Assembly (NCBI GenBank): GCA_954871525.1
Contig: OX940864.1
Location: forward strand, 29,925,001-29,989,000
Direction: 5' to 3'
DNA from: Parietaria judaica
Lineage: Eukaryota; Streptophyta; Magnoliopsida; Rosales; Urticaceae
Length of the DNA: 64,000 nt
How positions within the stretch are numbered: the stretch's first letter is position 1; every line of letters starts with the position of its first letter. Shown in pieces: positions 12,146 through 23,683 of the stretch. The translations under genes and the position numbers were made by a program. A model generated the notes under the pieces. That model saw only the letters and a program-made list of their open reading frames with translations. It made no database searches and was not told where the DNA came from.

Positions 12146-12493
12146 TTACATTAATGATCATCAGTTTTATTGAATTGTTGTTTTATAACTTTAGTCTAAA
12201 TAATTATAGAATTGTTAATCTATTATTACTGTTTTTTTTTTTAATCTGAATATTGTTTATAAAGCAAAGATCCTCAAATTTGACCATTTGATTGAACTGA
12301 TTTCATTTTTTTTTAATTTGTATCATTTTTTAAAATCTACAGGATTCCATATTAAAAAAATTCAAGATTAATAAAAAATATATCTATTTAAGGCTAAATT
12401 CTTATTAATAATTATATAATTAATAATCATCATGTGGGGCCCACCCGAAGCACATGTGTAATTAAGAGTTACTCTTTTGAAACTAATAATCAT

Positions 12494-12662
12494 AGGGAAA
12501 CTTCAATAAGTATGCCCGAAAAAGTATGAAAAGAGATAGAGGGTTAAGTTAACCCAAGGCTTGGATTTAAAATTGGATTGGGGCATAATTTTAAAACTTA
12601 TTAAACTGGGGAATAATTTTGTTCAAATATACATATTAAGGCATACTTATTGAAGTTTCCCT
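12494..12662. mobile_element. 169-bp MITE with perfect 23-bp TIRs
   Basis: Positions 12494-12516 and 12640-12662 are perfect inverted copies beginning AGGGAAACTTCAATAAG. Each end is flanked by AATCAT (12488-12493 and 12663-12668), a candidate 6-bp target duplication. The interior is non-coding. Superfamily is uncertain because a 6-bp duplication fits neither the hAT (8) nor the MULE (9) norm. Confidence 0.85.
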
Positions 12663-12830
12663 AATCATATATATCTCTTTGATAACAAAATTATTTGCCA
12701 TTGCAATTGGACCATCACACTCTTTTATCTCATTATTTGTGTAAATACATTTCAATAAGACCTTTAAAAAAAATCAATAAGACCTTTTTTATTGGACATA
12801 AGTCCAAATAAGAGTGCTAATCCTTTAGTC

Positions 12831-12975
12831 TATTTTTTTTAATAGGTGTGATACTATCCGTCAAGGTGTGATACTAAACCTCATGGGGCAGTCATTTGAG
12901 TCCCATGAGGTTTGAACCCGTGACCTCTTGAATAGAGGTGTAGTGGTGCTACCACTAGGCCAAGCAAGCTTGGTT
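12831..12975 (-). mobile_element. tRNA-derived SINE with 11-bp TSD
   Basis: On the minus strand the body starts CCAAGCTTGCTTGGCC, then has a pol III A-box-like TGGCCTAGTGG and a B-box-like GGTTCAAACC, and ends in an A-rich tail after GTATCACACCTATT. ATCCTTTAGTC flanks it at 12820-12830 and 12976-12986, an exact 11-bp duplication as expected from LINE-driven target-primed insertion. The body resembles the copy at 34855-34993. It is not a functional tRNA, because it cannot fold a complete cloverleaf. Confidence 0.85.
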
Positions 12976-13062
12976 ATCCTTTAGTCCCTAATTCGACGTG
13001 TTCTTTATTGTTGTATTTTAAGTTTAATAAACTATATTTTAGTTTGAGCTTTCGGTAAGTTA

Positions 13063-13815
13063 TGTTGGATTTTTCGGGGATTAATCACAATCTCAAGGCG
13101 GAAATCTTAGGATATCCTTGATCTATAAATTTAGATGGAAATCTTGGGATATCCTTGATCTATAAATTTAGATTAACAACGAAAATAAAGAAAAATACAG
13201 TTCTGACTATGTAACCAAATTTTTGGTACTTTTATTGCATAGGGTTTTGGCTGAGCTCCTTGGGATGCGCGTTGCCTCGTGCTTGTCTCGTTCTCCAAAT
13301 CACAGCTCCACAATGTCGAGCCTTATATTGTCCACCACGTCGTTGCATGAACTCTGCATTGTGCAGCTCAGAATGCCTCGTTGGATATATTAGATCCTCC
13401 TTGACGTTGGACGAATAACCGTCTCACACACGGGAGGAGAAAACTCGCCTAGGGCTTAGGGGAGAGCAGCCTACAAAATTTCTCTATGAAGGCTAAGGGT
13501 TGGATTAAGTTGTATCAACTTCTATCTATATATTTTGTAGCCACAAGTGAATAATGATCCAATGAGCTTTGTCCAATTAAATAGTTCAAGCCCATTACAT
13601 GATTTAATTAATAATTAACTAATTTAATTATTAATTTATTCATAATTACTCATCGGGCCCAATACCCAATACTTATTTATGACCGTCCATTTGGACCCCG
13701 GAAACCCATTGGGCTCATGGCCCCAATTCCCGATTCATACATTATTCTTCAATTTACTCCACAAAATGATTTAGATATTTGCCGAAATAACTTAACAATA
13801 GCGTGCAAATTTATT
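13063..13815. repeat. LTR-like dispersed repeat, copy A
   Basis: This block begins TGTTGGATTTTTCGGGG. It shares an ordered series of motifs with 36518-37262: CCACCACGTCG, an AGRTCCTCCT-like motif, CACRSGGAGGA, and a late AATAGYGT motif. The TG start and about 750-bp length suggest an LTR (perhaps a solo LTR), but no matching 5-bp duplication or CA end could be fixed. It contains a 42-bp tandem duplication near 13098-13180 (GATATCCTTGATCTATAAAT twice). Confidence 0.45.
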
Positions 13816-14165
13816 AAAACATCAAAGTTTTAACCAATACAGTCCTCGAAAAAATCCAAATAATAGAATGTTATATGTCCTTGGAGAATTAACAACAAAG
13901 AGTTGAATCTTATAGATAAAAAAAAAACCCATGAAATGCCCAAAATACACTCAAGGTTTATGAGAAATACCCATAGTTTCAATTAATTCATTTATACCCA
14001 TTTTTAATAAATTTTGGACCATTATAACCTTGATTTTAATTATATATTTTTATTTTCGTTAATTAATTATTAATTATTTAGTTTAATTTCGAAATTTTAT
14101 TTTCCTAAAATTAAGGTTGAATTATTCTTATATTTATCAGATTTCAAATTAATTTGATACTTTGA
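13816..14165. other. AT-rich intergenic
   Basis: No gene, repeat or regulatory site that I can support. Confidence 0.5.
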
Positions 14166-14309
14166 CCTCAAATTTTGAATTTCCCTTTATTTCTCTTTTA
14201 TTTCTCTCTCTCTTCAACCTCGATCGTCTTCAACCTCTCGCTGCTTCTCTCTGGTTGTCGTCGCCGTCGCTCGTTCTCCTTCTCTCGCCGCCGCCATCGT
14301 TGTCGCTCG

Positions 14310-14534
14310 ACCTTTAGCGACGATAACGCCATGAGGGAGGCGATCGAGGAGATCAACGGCCAGAACCTCGGCGGCAGGAACATCACCGTCAACGAGGCCC
14401 AGTCCCGCGGCTTCGGGGGCGAAGGTGGCTACGGAGGCGGCCGCGGTGGTGGCGGAGGAGGCTACGGCGGTCGCTGTGAGGGCGGTGGCGGAGGCTACGG
14501 GGGTAAATACAATTACCGAATTCCAGTTTTGTAA
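14310..14534 (+). pseudogene. Fragment of a glycine-rich RNA-binding protein (GRP7/8 type)
   Basis: The translated stretch TFSDDNAMREAIEEINGQ followed by NLGGRNITVNEAQSRGFGG is the C-terminal half of the RRM of plant GR-RBPs, followed by a Gly/Tyr-rich tail (GGYGGGRGGGGGGYGGR). The N-terminal RRM half with RNP2 and RNP1 is absent; upstream of 14310 the sequence is a CT-rich, UTR-like stretch. The tail is only about 30 residues before an abrupt change to unrelated AT-rich sequence. It is probably a duplicated or captured exon, not a working gene. The family acts in mRNA processing, cold response and flowering. Confidence 0.7.
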
Positions 14535-14650
14535 ATATGTTTACAGTTTACATATTCACAAGATTAGTAAATATTTCGTAAACATATTTACGTTACAGTT
14601 TACATATTCACAAGATTCGTAAATATTTCGTAAACATATTTACGTTATTC
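14532..14650. repeat. 52-bp tandem repeat, about two copies
   Basis: The motif ACAGTTTACATATTCACAAG recurs at 14543 and 14595, with GTAAATATTTCGTAAACATA following each. Further GTAAATAT/TTTACAG pieces continue to about 14770. The units are rich in short inverted repeats (GTAAATATNTTTAC). No coding. Confidence 0.7.
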
Positions 14651-15006
14651 GTTAATAAATTTACAATTTTTTTACAGTTTTATAACTACATCTCTCTTAG
14701 ACTTTCGTAAATATGTTTACAGTTTAATTTCGTAAATATTTCTACAGTTTAATGCCCGTAATATTGTTGTTGAAAATCCTCCAGAAGCTCATAACACAAG
14801 CACAGTGTCACGATGTTCATCACGTTATTGAATTTTTGTAAATAGAATTACAGTTTCATAATCACGTAACTCGTTAGAATATTGATTAATAGGGAGAAGA
14901 TATTTGAAAATTATTAAGGGAGATTTTTTTTGTTAAAAATTTGTTTTTAAAATTAATATCGTAAAGGAATTTTTTTATTATTATTTTATTATTCATTTTT
15001 TTAATT

Positions 15007-15821
15007 ATGTACCCAATGTTTTTTTTGGTGGCCATAATACCCAAAGTTTATTCCGTTACCGCCAAACGTACCCACCGTTAAGTTTTCGTTATTTCGCCCG
15101 CGTGGCATGACACGTGTCTTTCTTTGTTACGTCGGTTTTTCTTATGCATCAATTTTTCTTATGTAATTGTCGTTTATTTTGTAATTATTATAGGTCCCAA
15201 CACCAAAGCGGAGAGGGCGCCCCCCTAAAGAAAATATGTCAGGCGCTTCATTGCAGAGGAAACAAAGAAAGGCGAGGCAGCGGGCACGAGAGCAAGCGGA
15301 ACAGGCATCGCAAAACCCGTCCGGGTCAGCACCTCAGCCATCACAGGGGCTCGGTTCTCAGGGTCTGTGATTGGGCAGTTTGTGATTGTTATATTTTGGG
15401 ATAGTTTGTGATATTTTGGGTCGTGTAGTATTTGCCAATATTTTGGGATCTTTTGAGATAGTATGTATTTTTGTTTGGCTTTGATGATCAATATGTGATC
15501 ACTCATATGAAAATGGTATGGTGTAGAAATTGGAACTGAATACTGGTTGTCGTTGAAATCTCATTTTTGATTTTTGGAAACTGCTCTTTATTTGATAATC
15601 AAAATCGTTATTTATTTAACTAGATCTTTATTTAGGGTTTTTTAATTATTTATTTTGTATTTTTTAATAATATTTTTTTTCGATTTTAATGAGGTGGCGA
15701 GATTAGAAAGACACGTGTCATGCCATGAGGGCGAAATAACGGAAACTTAACGGTGGGTACGTTTGGCGTTAACGGAATAAACTTTGGGTATTATGACCAC
15801 CAAAAAAAAACATTGGGTATA
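15007..15821. mobile_element. MULE deletion derivative with long TIRs
   Basis: Left arm 15007-15122 and right arm 15706-15821 are inverted copies (for example GGCATGACACGTGTC, and ATAATACCCAAAGTTTATTC against its complement). The interior keeps the last exon of a transposase gene at 15194-15370. The right arm may extend to about 15865, ending GCCGCAGTTTACCC. This is the expected structure of an internally deleted Mutator-like element. Confidence 0.8.
15194..15370 (+). pseudogene. Last exon of a MULE transposase, AT-hook C-terminus
   Basis: After a consensus acceptor (TTATTATAG) the frame reads PTPKRRGRPPKENMSG, an AT-hook-like KRRGRPPK, then an Arg/Gln-rich and Ser/Pro-rich tail to a TGA: 58 residues in all. 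Plant MuDR-like transposases often end in such basic RGRP-containing tails (family knowledge). The catalytic MULE and SWIM domains are absent, so this is a relic retained after internal deletion. An unrelated captured AT-hook exon (a Pack-MULE) is the main alternative. Confidence 0.6.
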
Positions 15822-15865
15822 AAATAAAAATAAAAAAATTAAACATTGAATATTTTAGCCGCAGT

Positions 15866-18500
15866 TTACCCTATAGATTATAATATAACTATATCGATTA
15901 CAAACTATATATATAAATAAAAGCACAATCAACTCGGGAATTGTGGCGGCCAAAAAATATCAATTTGAGCTTCTGTTATATTTCTTTTTTTTTTATTATA
16001 ATTTTTTTTATTTAAAAGTTAAATAGTGCCTTTTCAATAGATGAAACACGCGTAACATTCCGAAGAGTTAAAACTGCTCCCAAGCAGTGAAAGAGACATT
16101 TTAAATGATTTTCTCCAATTTTAAACCGTTTATTCATTTTCTAATGTAATATGTTTATAATTCATTTCAAGTTACATTTTGTAAAGAAGAAAAACAAAGC
16201 AATCTACTCAACTGCTAATCCATAGAATTTTAATTCTTATTGACTCTAAATTAGATAAAGAGTGCTCTTTTTTTTTTTCTCTAATCCCTAATAAGTTCTT
16301 CAGATTTTATTATACGGTTCACAGGTTTCATTATTTATTTTGTCATCTTGGTATTGACTTTTTTTATTTTAGGATTTTAAGTATAGTTCATAATTTATTT
16401 TGTCATCTTGGTATAGACTTTTTTTTTTTTTTTTGTATGCTCATGATGTATAATTCTACTTCTCATTCGTGTTCTAAACCAAAGAATTTATTTTACTTAA
16501 TTGATATGTCTTTTTAAGCAGTAAAAAAAAAAAGAAATCCAAGTATAATTGGCATGAAATATGACCACCTTTCAATACAAATAGAATTGGTTTTTAATAA
16601 AGACAAAACCAAGCTGAATTGTTGAAATAAACTGCAAAGGATATTGGCTTTCGATCAATACATATGCTCATAATGCATCAAATTTTATTTTATGATTTTC
16701 TTTTTTCAACCACTACTCAAAAGGTCATATACACTTGCTGCAACACATGAACCAATTAATTAGAAGTTTTGATATTTGAACAGTTTTCATTCTCATATTT
16801 GTTGCTTATTATATGATCTAACAACGAAATCTTTCACCTTTTGCCTGCAGTTTTTGAGACCAAGTCCTAAGAGTCTTGGGTTAGAAGCCAGATTTGTTTC
16901 CAAACTCGAAAATTTGTTTCTATTTCCGGAGGTGATAGTCAAATAAAAAACGGTGTTAAACGTTTATAAATTCTTAAAGAAAATGCAGCCAAAATTATCT
17001 TCTTTTTTCGGCTCACGATCTCTTCTACCGGTGTCAAACATTATTTTACGCAGTGGTTTAAATACAACATCTTTTGTGAAATATTTATTTCTTAAGCTAT
17101 CACTTATATACTGTCTTTATAATTAAAAAGACCCGTGCTCACTTGTTTCTGTTGAAACATGAATTTCGTTTATTGAGTATTTAATTATTCATGATTTCGA
17201 TTTGTCTATTTAAGGAGTGATTGAGTCGACCTCTCCCTGCAGTTATTGATGGATATCACGCTGGAGTTAATGAAGATTATTGTGTGATGATTCTAATCAG
17301 TGGAGAGAATCATGGAGCTGATTTGCGTTCCCTAGATGGAAAGGAATTAGTGTGCAACTCCTATATGTCCCGGCTAATGAGGTCCTATTTCGTTAGTACT
17401 TACAGAGACAATCTCTAAAACCTTCGGGAGAAGTCAATCAGAGGACGGGACGTTCATAGCTGATTGTTTGCAAGGGGATCTTGCATTTCATCAAGAGTTC
17501 ACGTGCTGGATGTCAAAGCTGTTGGTGCGACAACAAGGGGGAGTTTCCTTTATATGCTTTGGGTCCATATGATTTACTGTTTGTAATCATCTCTTGTAAC
17601 TCTTGGTTGATTAATCTGGGTGAATGCCCCGCAGAAGTAGTGACAGGAAGTCCGAACTGCGTTACCAAAAAGTATTGGTGTTCCTTTACTTTTCTGCACT
17701 CTCTTTATTCCTATCGTTCACGATTATAACGTCATATTATATGTGCAACGCGAAAATACGTCTTTACAGTTTCCATTAATCTGATGTACTTAATCCTTAA
17801 ATTTTGTTTCCGAGCTTGCAGGCAATTTTCTCTAATCTCTACTATATATATTATGTGTCAAATTTAGAATTGTTTTACTCATGATCAGTAAAACAATAAA
17901 AAACGCTTGTTTAATGGAAACGTATGCCATGTTGAATGAAAACGATAAGAAACTTTTCTAGTACGGGAATGTAACATGGGTTTGTGTATATTTGTTTTTG
18001 TTAGTACGATGTAACATGGGTTTCTCCGACGTAAAATATTTTTGTTATTTCAAATTAAAATGGAGCTTGTTCCAACATCTTCCTACTTAACTATTAGAGA
18101 GTGCAAAAATACTATAGATGCTACAGTATTTTCGCATCCAATTAAAAATTTCCATCTGCTATGCTTCTTAACCCAACAGTTGTCGGCTTCTTTTTCTCTT
18201 CACGTGGCTGAGCTTTCTTTTCAGCGTCGTTAAGTTCTCTTTCCTGCCTGATCAATCCACATCCAGATTAGGTTTAAAAAAAATATATGGTTTTTCCTCT
18301 GATTTAGCTTAACTAATACAATCAACCTAACAAAAAAAAAATATTGATCTACAACACGTGAGGAGATTTCTGGGGCTTGATGTACAAGAATGACAAAACT
18401 TGAATTTCGTACCTCTTAGCCTGAATTCAAACAGAGGAAATTCATAAGTAAACAAAACATTTAATTCTTTGAACCTCGATTATCTGAACAACGAGATCAA
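15866..18500. other. AT-rich intergenic, no supported gene
   Basis: Only short unrelated frames are present. A 58-bp imperfect duplication (TTTATTTTGTCATCTTGGTA) occurs near 16335 and 16393. The stretch 17221-17730 is less AT-rich and holds two frames of 65 and 82 codons without recognisable domains or ATG-led structure. It may be a decayed gene or element, but nothing identifies it. Confidence 0.4.
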
Positions 18501-18559
18501 ATCCAAACCTTGAGGTAGTAGAGGAGATGTCGACTATCTGAACAGCGACTCCATGGCTC

Positions 18560-18885
18560 CAGTTGGCGTGCGTCGGTAGACTTCATCGGCGAGACTTTCT
18601 CTAGGAGCCTTCCTCGACGAGCATTCCTCTACGAACCCTCCTCGACGATTCCGCCTCGATCATACTACCAGGACGAGCCTTCCTCGACAAGACGTCATTG
18701 AAAAGCCTTCCTCGACGAGACTTCATCGAGGAGACTTTCTCGAGGAACCCTCCTCGACGAGCATTCCTTGACGAACCTTCCTCGATGCCAAGTTATCTCC
18801 CGATGTCAACGAGCCTTTCTTTGACACGGCACCCATCGCTGTCGAAGTGCCCTTTGCTTATGGGGTGCCCACCGATGTCGAGATG
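18560..18885. repeat. Degenerate CCTCGACGAG-type tandem array
   Basis: Many imperfect units of about 20-25 bp built on CCTTCCTCGACGAG / TCATCGAGGAGACTTTCTCG. Similar CGAGGA-rich units occur near 26055 and in the LTR-proximal regions of both Tat-lineage elements (51400-52080 and 61800-61950). It is probably a fragment of related retrotransposon DNA. Confidence 0.55.
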
Positions 18886-18934
18886 AATCGAAATCAAACC
18901 CCAGAAATTCTCCCCCAAGCACGACCCCTTGCCC

Positions 18935-19020
18935 TAAAATTCAGAGCAGAGAGAGAGTGTTGAAATACAGCAGAGAGAGAGATAGTGTTGAAACACAGCG
19001 TAGAGAGAGAGTGTTGAAAG
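18935..19020. repeat. Short purine-rich tandem repeat
   Basis: Three units of about 30 bp with GAGAGAGAGTGTTGAAA and CACAG. No coding. Confidence 0.6.
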
Positions 19021-19120
19021 AAGAGAAGAAAAAGAGTCAGAAGATTAAAGAGAAGGAACCCACACCTGTTAACGTAAAAGCAAGACAATTGTAATTCATT
19101 GAATGGGTAATTTTTCACTC

Positions 19121-19312
19121 TAGAAACTACAGTGTTCTTGAGTCTCTCAGACTAATAATTTAACAAAATATGGCAGAAATACCTAAATTATAGCAATATA
19201 ATTTAAAAAAATATGGCAGGAGTACCCAAATTGTAGTCAACAAGTACATAATAAAATAAAAATAACAATAATAAACTGAAGAACAATTGTATGGAGATGA
19301 TATTACTGCGTG
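19121..19312. other. AT-rich flank of the Helitron
   Basis: Contains a short imperfect duplication (AAAATATGGCAG followed by TACC and AAATT) near 19167 and 19210. No gene. Confidence 0.4.
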
Positions 19313-19630
19313 TCTCTCTATTAATATTTTAGATTAAAATAAACAGAGATACTTTTTATCCGTCAATCTTTAACGGTTCGTAAACAACAGAATTACTATT
19401 AAAAACAACTGTAGTTCGTGCACCCTCATGAGTCCAACTCCTTGTACATTAGAAACATAGCTTCAATTAATTATTTGTGTGCCATATTTTTGTAAAGTGA
19501 TAATATGTAACTAGGTATATATATTGCGTGCCCCAACTTCTAACAGTAATAATGATATATGATCTAAATTTTTTAACTTTTTTTTGGTAAGGGATGGGGC
19601 GAAAACGTCTAAACCTAGCTTCAGCTCATA

Positions 19631-22600
19631 TTGGTGACTCAAATCGCAAAAAAAAAAAAATATAAAAACACTAAAACGTATACCACAAATACCATTGATA
19701 ACTCAAGTAATGAATTTGTACACCCAGCTTTTGAAACACCAACATTATCTCATCGAACTGAAAAAAGATTATCGTTAATTTCAGATATTCAAATAGTATC
19801 ACCGCAGGTAGCACAACCATCAAATCCATCATATTTAGACTTGGGAGAATGGAAATATATTTGCGAGTATTGTGGTGCCTTTTTCTGGCTTGCTGAAAGT
19901 TTGAACAAAAACAGTATACCCAAATATAATTTATGTTGTCAAAAAGGTAAAATTAAATTGCCTCTTCTTAAAGTCCCCCCATATTAGATCAATTGTTAAA
20001 CTACAACGGCGAAAAAGAGAGTGCATACTATAAAAAAATATCCGCACCTTCAATTCATTGTTAGCTTTTACATCTCTTGGTGTGAATATAGATTCACATA
20101 TAAATAGCTCTCATGGTCCATATATTTTTAAGATCAGTGGCCAGGTGCATCATTTACTTGGCTCTCTACTACCTACTGACGACAAACCTCCGAGATTCGC
20201 ACAACTGTATATACACGACACAGAAAATGAAATACAAAATAGACTATCAACATTATCGTTTGACGAGTCTTCAAGATTAATTACTAAATCAATTATTACA
20301 AAGTTGCTAAGTATGTTAGATGAAGAAAATATGTTAGTACAAACTTTCAGGACTGTAAGAGATAGATACAAAGAAACAAACATTCCACGTATAAGACTTC
20401 GACTCCTAGGTCGAAGAAATAATGACTCTAATCAGTATGATTTACCAACATCAAATGACATTGGTGGATTAATAGTTGGTGATATTGGAGAATATGAAAA
20501 GGGAAAAGACATAATCGTAGAAACAAAATCAAATAATTTACAAAGAATTACTAAATTACACCCCTCATACATGGCGTTGCAATACCCATTATTGTTTCCT
20601 TATGGAGAAGATGGTTATAGACCTGACCTGAAATTTTTTACTGATCATTTAGACACGAAACCTTTACGTAAAAGAATTCCAATGAGAGCCTTATATTGTT
20701 ATCAACTACAACAACGTTCTAATTTAAAAACTACTCTATTAAGAGGTGGTAGATTGTTACAACAATATTTAGTCGATGCATATGCTTCTGTAGAAGAGGA
20801 TCGATTAGATTTTGTTAGAAAAAATCAACAAACTCTTAGATCATAAATCTATCAAGGTATTCAAGATGCTATTAATAGAGGAGATACTGATGCAAAAAAA
20901 ATAGGAAAAAAAAAATATACTGCCATCAAGTCACACAGGAAGTCCAAGATATATGATACAAAATTATCAAGATGCGATGGTAATTTGTAGAGAGTATGGA
21001 AATCCTGATTTATTTATAACATTTACATGTAATCCGAAATGGCTAGAGATTAAAAGAGCATTATCTTTGATTCCTGGTCAGAAGGCCGAAAATCGGCCTG
21101 ATATAATAGCACGCGTATTCAAAATGAAATTAGAACACATACTTCAAACTATAAAAGCAGGAACTATATTTGGAAAAGTAATTGCTGATTTAAATGTAGT
21201 TGAATTCCAAAAAAGAGGATTACCACATTGTCATTTCTTATTTTGGTTACATCCCGATGAAAAAATACACGATCCCTCACAAATAGATAAATTTATTTCT
21301 GCAGAGATACCAGATCCTAATATTGATTTGTTAGGATATAATGTAGTTACTGAATTTATGATGCACGGACCATGTGGCCTCGCTAAGACAAATGCTAGAT
21401 GTATGAAAAATTTTGTGTGCTCAAAAAGATTTCCAAAACAAAACAGAAATGAAACAACAATTGACGAAAATGGAATTATCAACTATAAATCGAGTGAGGA
21501 AGCTAGAGCAATTACATATACACAATTTCCAAAGAAATTTGTTTGGAACAACAAAGATAAAATTTGGACTCCCAGACATTCTGGTTATACAATTGGGCGA
21601 ACATATTATGTCCATCCAAACTCGGGCGAGTGGTATTATTTAAGATTATTATTGAATCATAAAAAAGGCGCTACTAGCTTCGAATCCTTAAAAATAGTTA
21701 ACGACGTCAAATACTCAATATTTCAAGCAACATGTAATGCCTTAGGATTACTAGGTGACGATAAAGAATGGAATGAGTCCATTTTAGAAACTGCATTTTT
21801 CTCAACATCAACACAACTAAGACAATTATTTGTTTTACTTCTTTTATTTTGTAATGTAAATGATCCTATTAAATTGCTCGACAAACATTGGAAACTAATG
21901 ACAGAAGATATTGTATATAAAATCCGCAAGTTATTCAACAATACCACTTTTCAAATACCTGAACATGAACTACATGATTATGTATTATATGAATTAGAAA
22001 AAATATTAAATATGAATTCGCCATCCCTGAAAAATTACAACTTACCCCTACCACGAGAATCACTGCTTGATGATTTAAATAACAAACTTTTAAGAGATGA
22101 ATTAAATTACGACACAAATCAATTAAAAGAAGAAAATCTTAAATTAGTTTGTCGTTTAACTGAGGAACAAAAAATTATATACAATAAGATCCTAAATTCA
22201 GTTACAAATCAAGATCATAAATTATATTTTATTTGTGGACATGGAGGAACAGGAAAAACATATTTATGGAATACGATAATTAGTAAATTACGATCAAATA
22301 ATGAAATTGTTTTAGCTGTTGCATCATCTGGAATAACGTCTTTATTATTACCAAAAGGAAGAACAACACATTCTAGATTTAAAATACCATTATTAGTAGA
22401 TAGATTCTCTACATGTCATATAAAAAAACAAACACAATTAGCAAAATTAATTGAAAAAACGTCACTTATATTATGGGATGAAGCCCCAATGAATAACAAA
22501 TATTGTTTTGAAGCTCTAGATAAATCGTTACAAGATATGAAAAACAACTCTGACATACCATTTGGAGGAATGACTATGGTACTAGGTGGCGACTTTCGCC

Positions 22601-23607
22601 AAATCTTACCAATTATAACATCGGGATCTAAAGAACATATAATCGATGCAACCTTAACCAATTCTTACTTATGGCCACATTTTGACATCTTAACCTTGAC
22701 GAAAAATATGCGGCTCATGAGACATAATATATCGACGAAGGAAAAAGAAGAAATCACAAAATTTTCTTCATGGATTTCAAGCATAGGTGACGGTACTATA
22801 GAAGGAATCAAAGATTTGGATAATGAAGATGCTACATGGATTGAGATGCCGGAAATTTTTTCACTACATTATGACTCAAAACCAATCAAAAAAATTACAA
22901 ATTCAATATATACTGATTTTTTGACTAATTTTAGTGACATCGAATATTTAAAGAATCGTACAATCGTCGCCCCAAAAAATAAAACAGTTGACGACATAAA
23001 TAAATACATTTTATCATTAGTACCCGCTGATTTAAAAACCTATTACAGTTATGATACAATTTTGCCCTCATACGGAAATATTGAAGAACTAAATCTTTTA
23101 TATCCAGAGGACTTTTTAAACACATTAAATTTCAATGGATTACCCCCACATGAATTAAATCTAAAAATAGGCACACCTATTATGTTGTTACGAAATTTAA
23201 ATCAAACTTTGGGACTATGTAATGGAACTAGACTACTAATAACACAATTAACAAACAGAGTGATTGAAGGCCGAATTATAAATTCAGATAATACTAACGA
23301 ATTAGTATACATTCCTCGAATAGAAATGATTGTACATGAATCACGATTGCCATTCATTTTTAAAAGAAGACAATTCCCTGTAAAAATTTCATACGCTATG
23401 ACAATAAATAAAAGTCAAGGACAATCTCTTGAAAAAATCGGTCTATATATAGAAGATGAATTTTTTACTCATGGACAATTATATGTAGCTTTATCAAGAG
23501 TCAAGTCACCAAAGGGCTTATTTATATTAATCCATAAGTCCATGGACAAATATCCAAATCACATAAAAAATATTGTTTACAAAGAAATAATCCAAAACGT
23601 TAAATAA
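19631..23607 (+). pseudogene. Helitron Rep-helicase (HUH endonuclease / PIF1 helicase), broken
   Basis: Three open blocks on the plus strand (19631-19987, 20058-20846, 20953-23607) align in order with plant Helitron replicases. The first has the helitron zinc-finger-like YICEYCGAFFW...CC. The second has HHLLGSLLP and HPSYMALQYPLLFPYGEDGY. The third (884 codons) has the HUH motif LPHCHFLFWL (residue about 90) and a complete PIF1-like helicase: Walker A GHGGTGKT (about 429), Walker B LILWDEAPM, GGDFRQILP, and YVALSRVKSPKGLF near the C-terminus. Breaks: frame changes at a C6 run near 19976, at an A run near 20035 and at an A run near 20910, and a TAA at 20844. The segment carrying the catalytic tyrosines, expected after TTIDENGIINYK, is missing in frame. 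Role: rolling-circle transposition. Confidence 0.9.
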
Positions 23608-23683
23608 ATTCATATACTCTGTACTTATTAGTTATCACGTGTACAACATCATAAGCTTTTCTTTTTTACACAAATTACAGATA

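Noticed and set aside
12860..12975. Possible tRNA gene on the minus strand
   Set aside because: A and B boxes are present but the acceptor and D stems do not close, the tail is A-rich and an 11-bp target duplication surrounds it, so it is a SINE. The same applies to 34855-34993.
15225..15506. 93-codon minus-strand ORF in the MULE
   Set aside because: Opposite the recognised last exon; no similarity and no splice context.
17221..17729. Two short frames suggesting a gene
   Set aside because: No ATG start for the first, no domains, no splice-compatible joining to a longer product; left as unassigned sequence.
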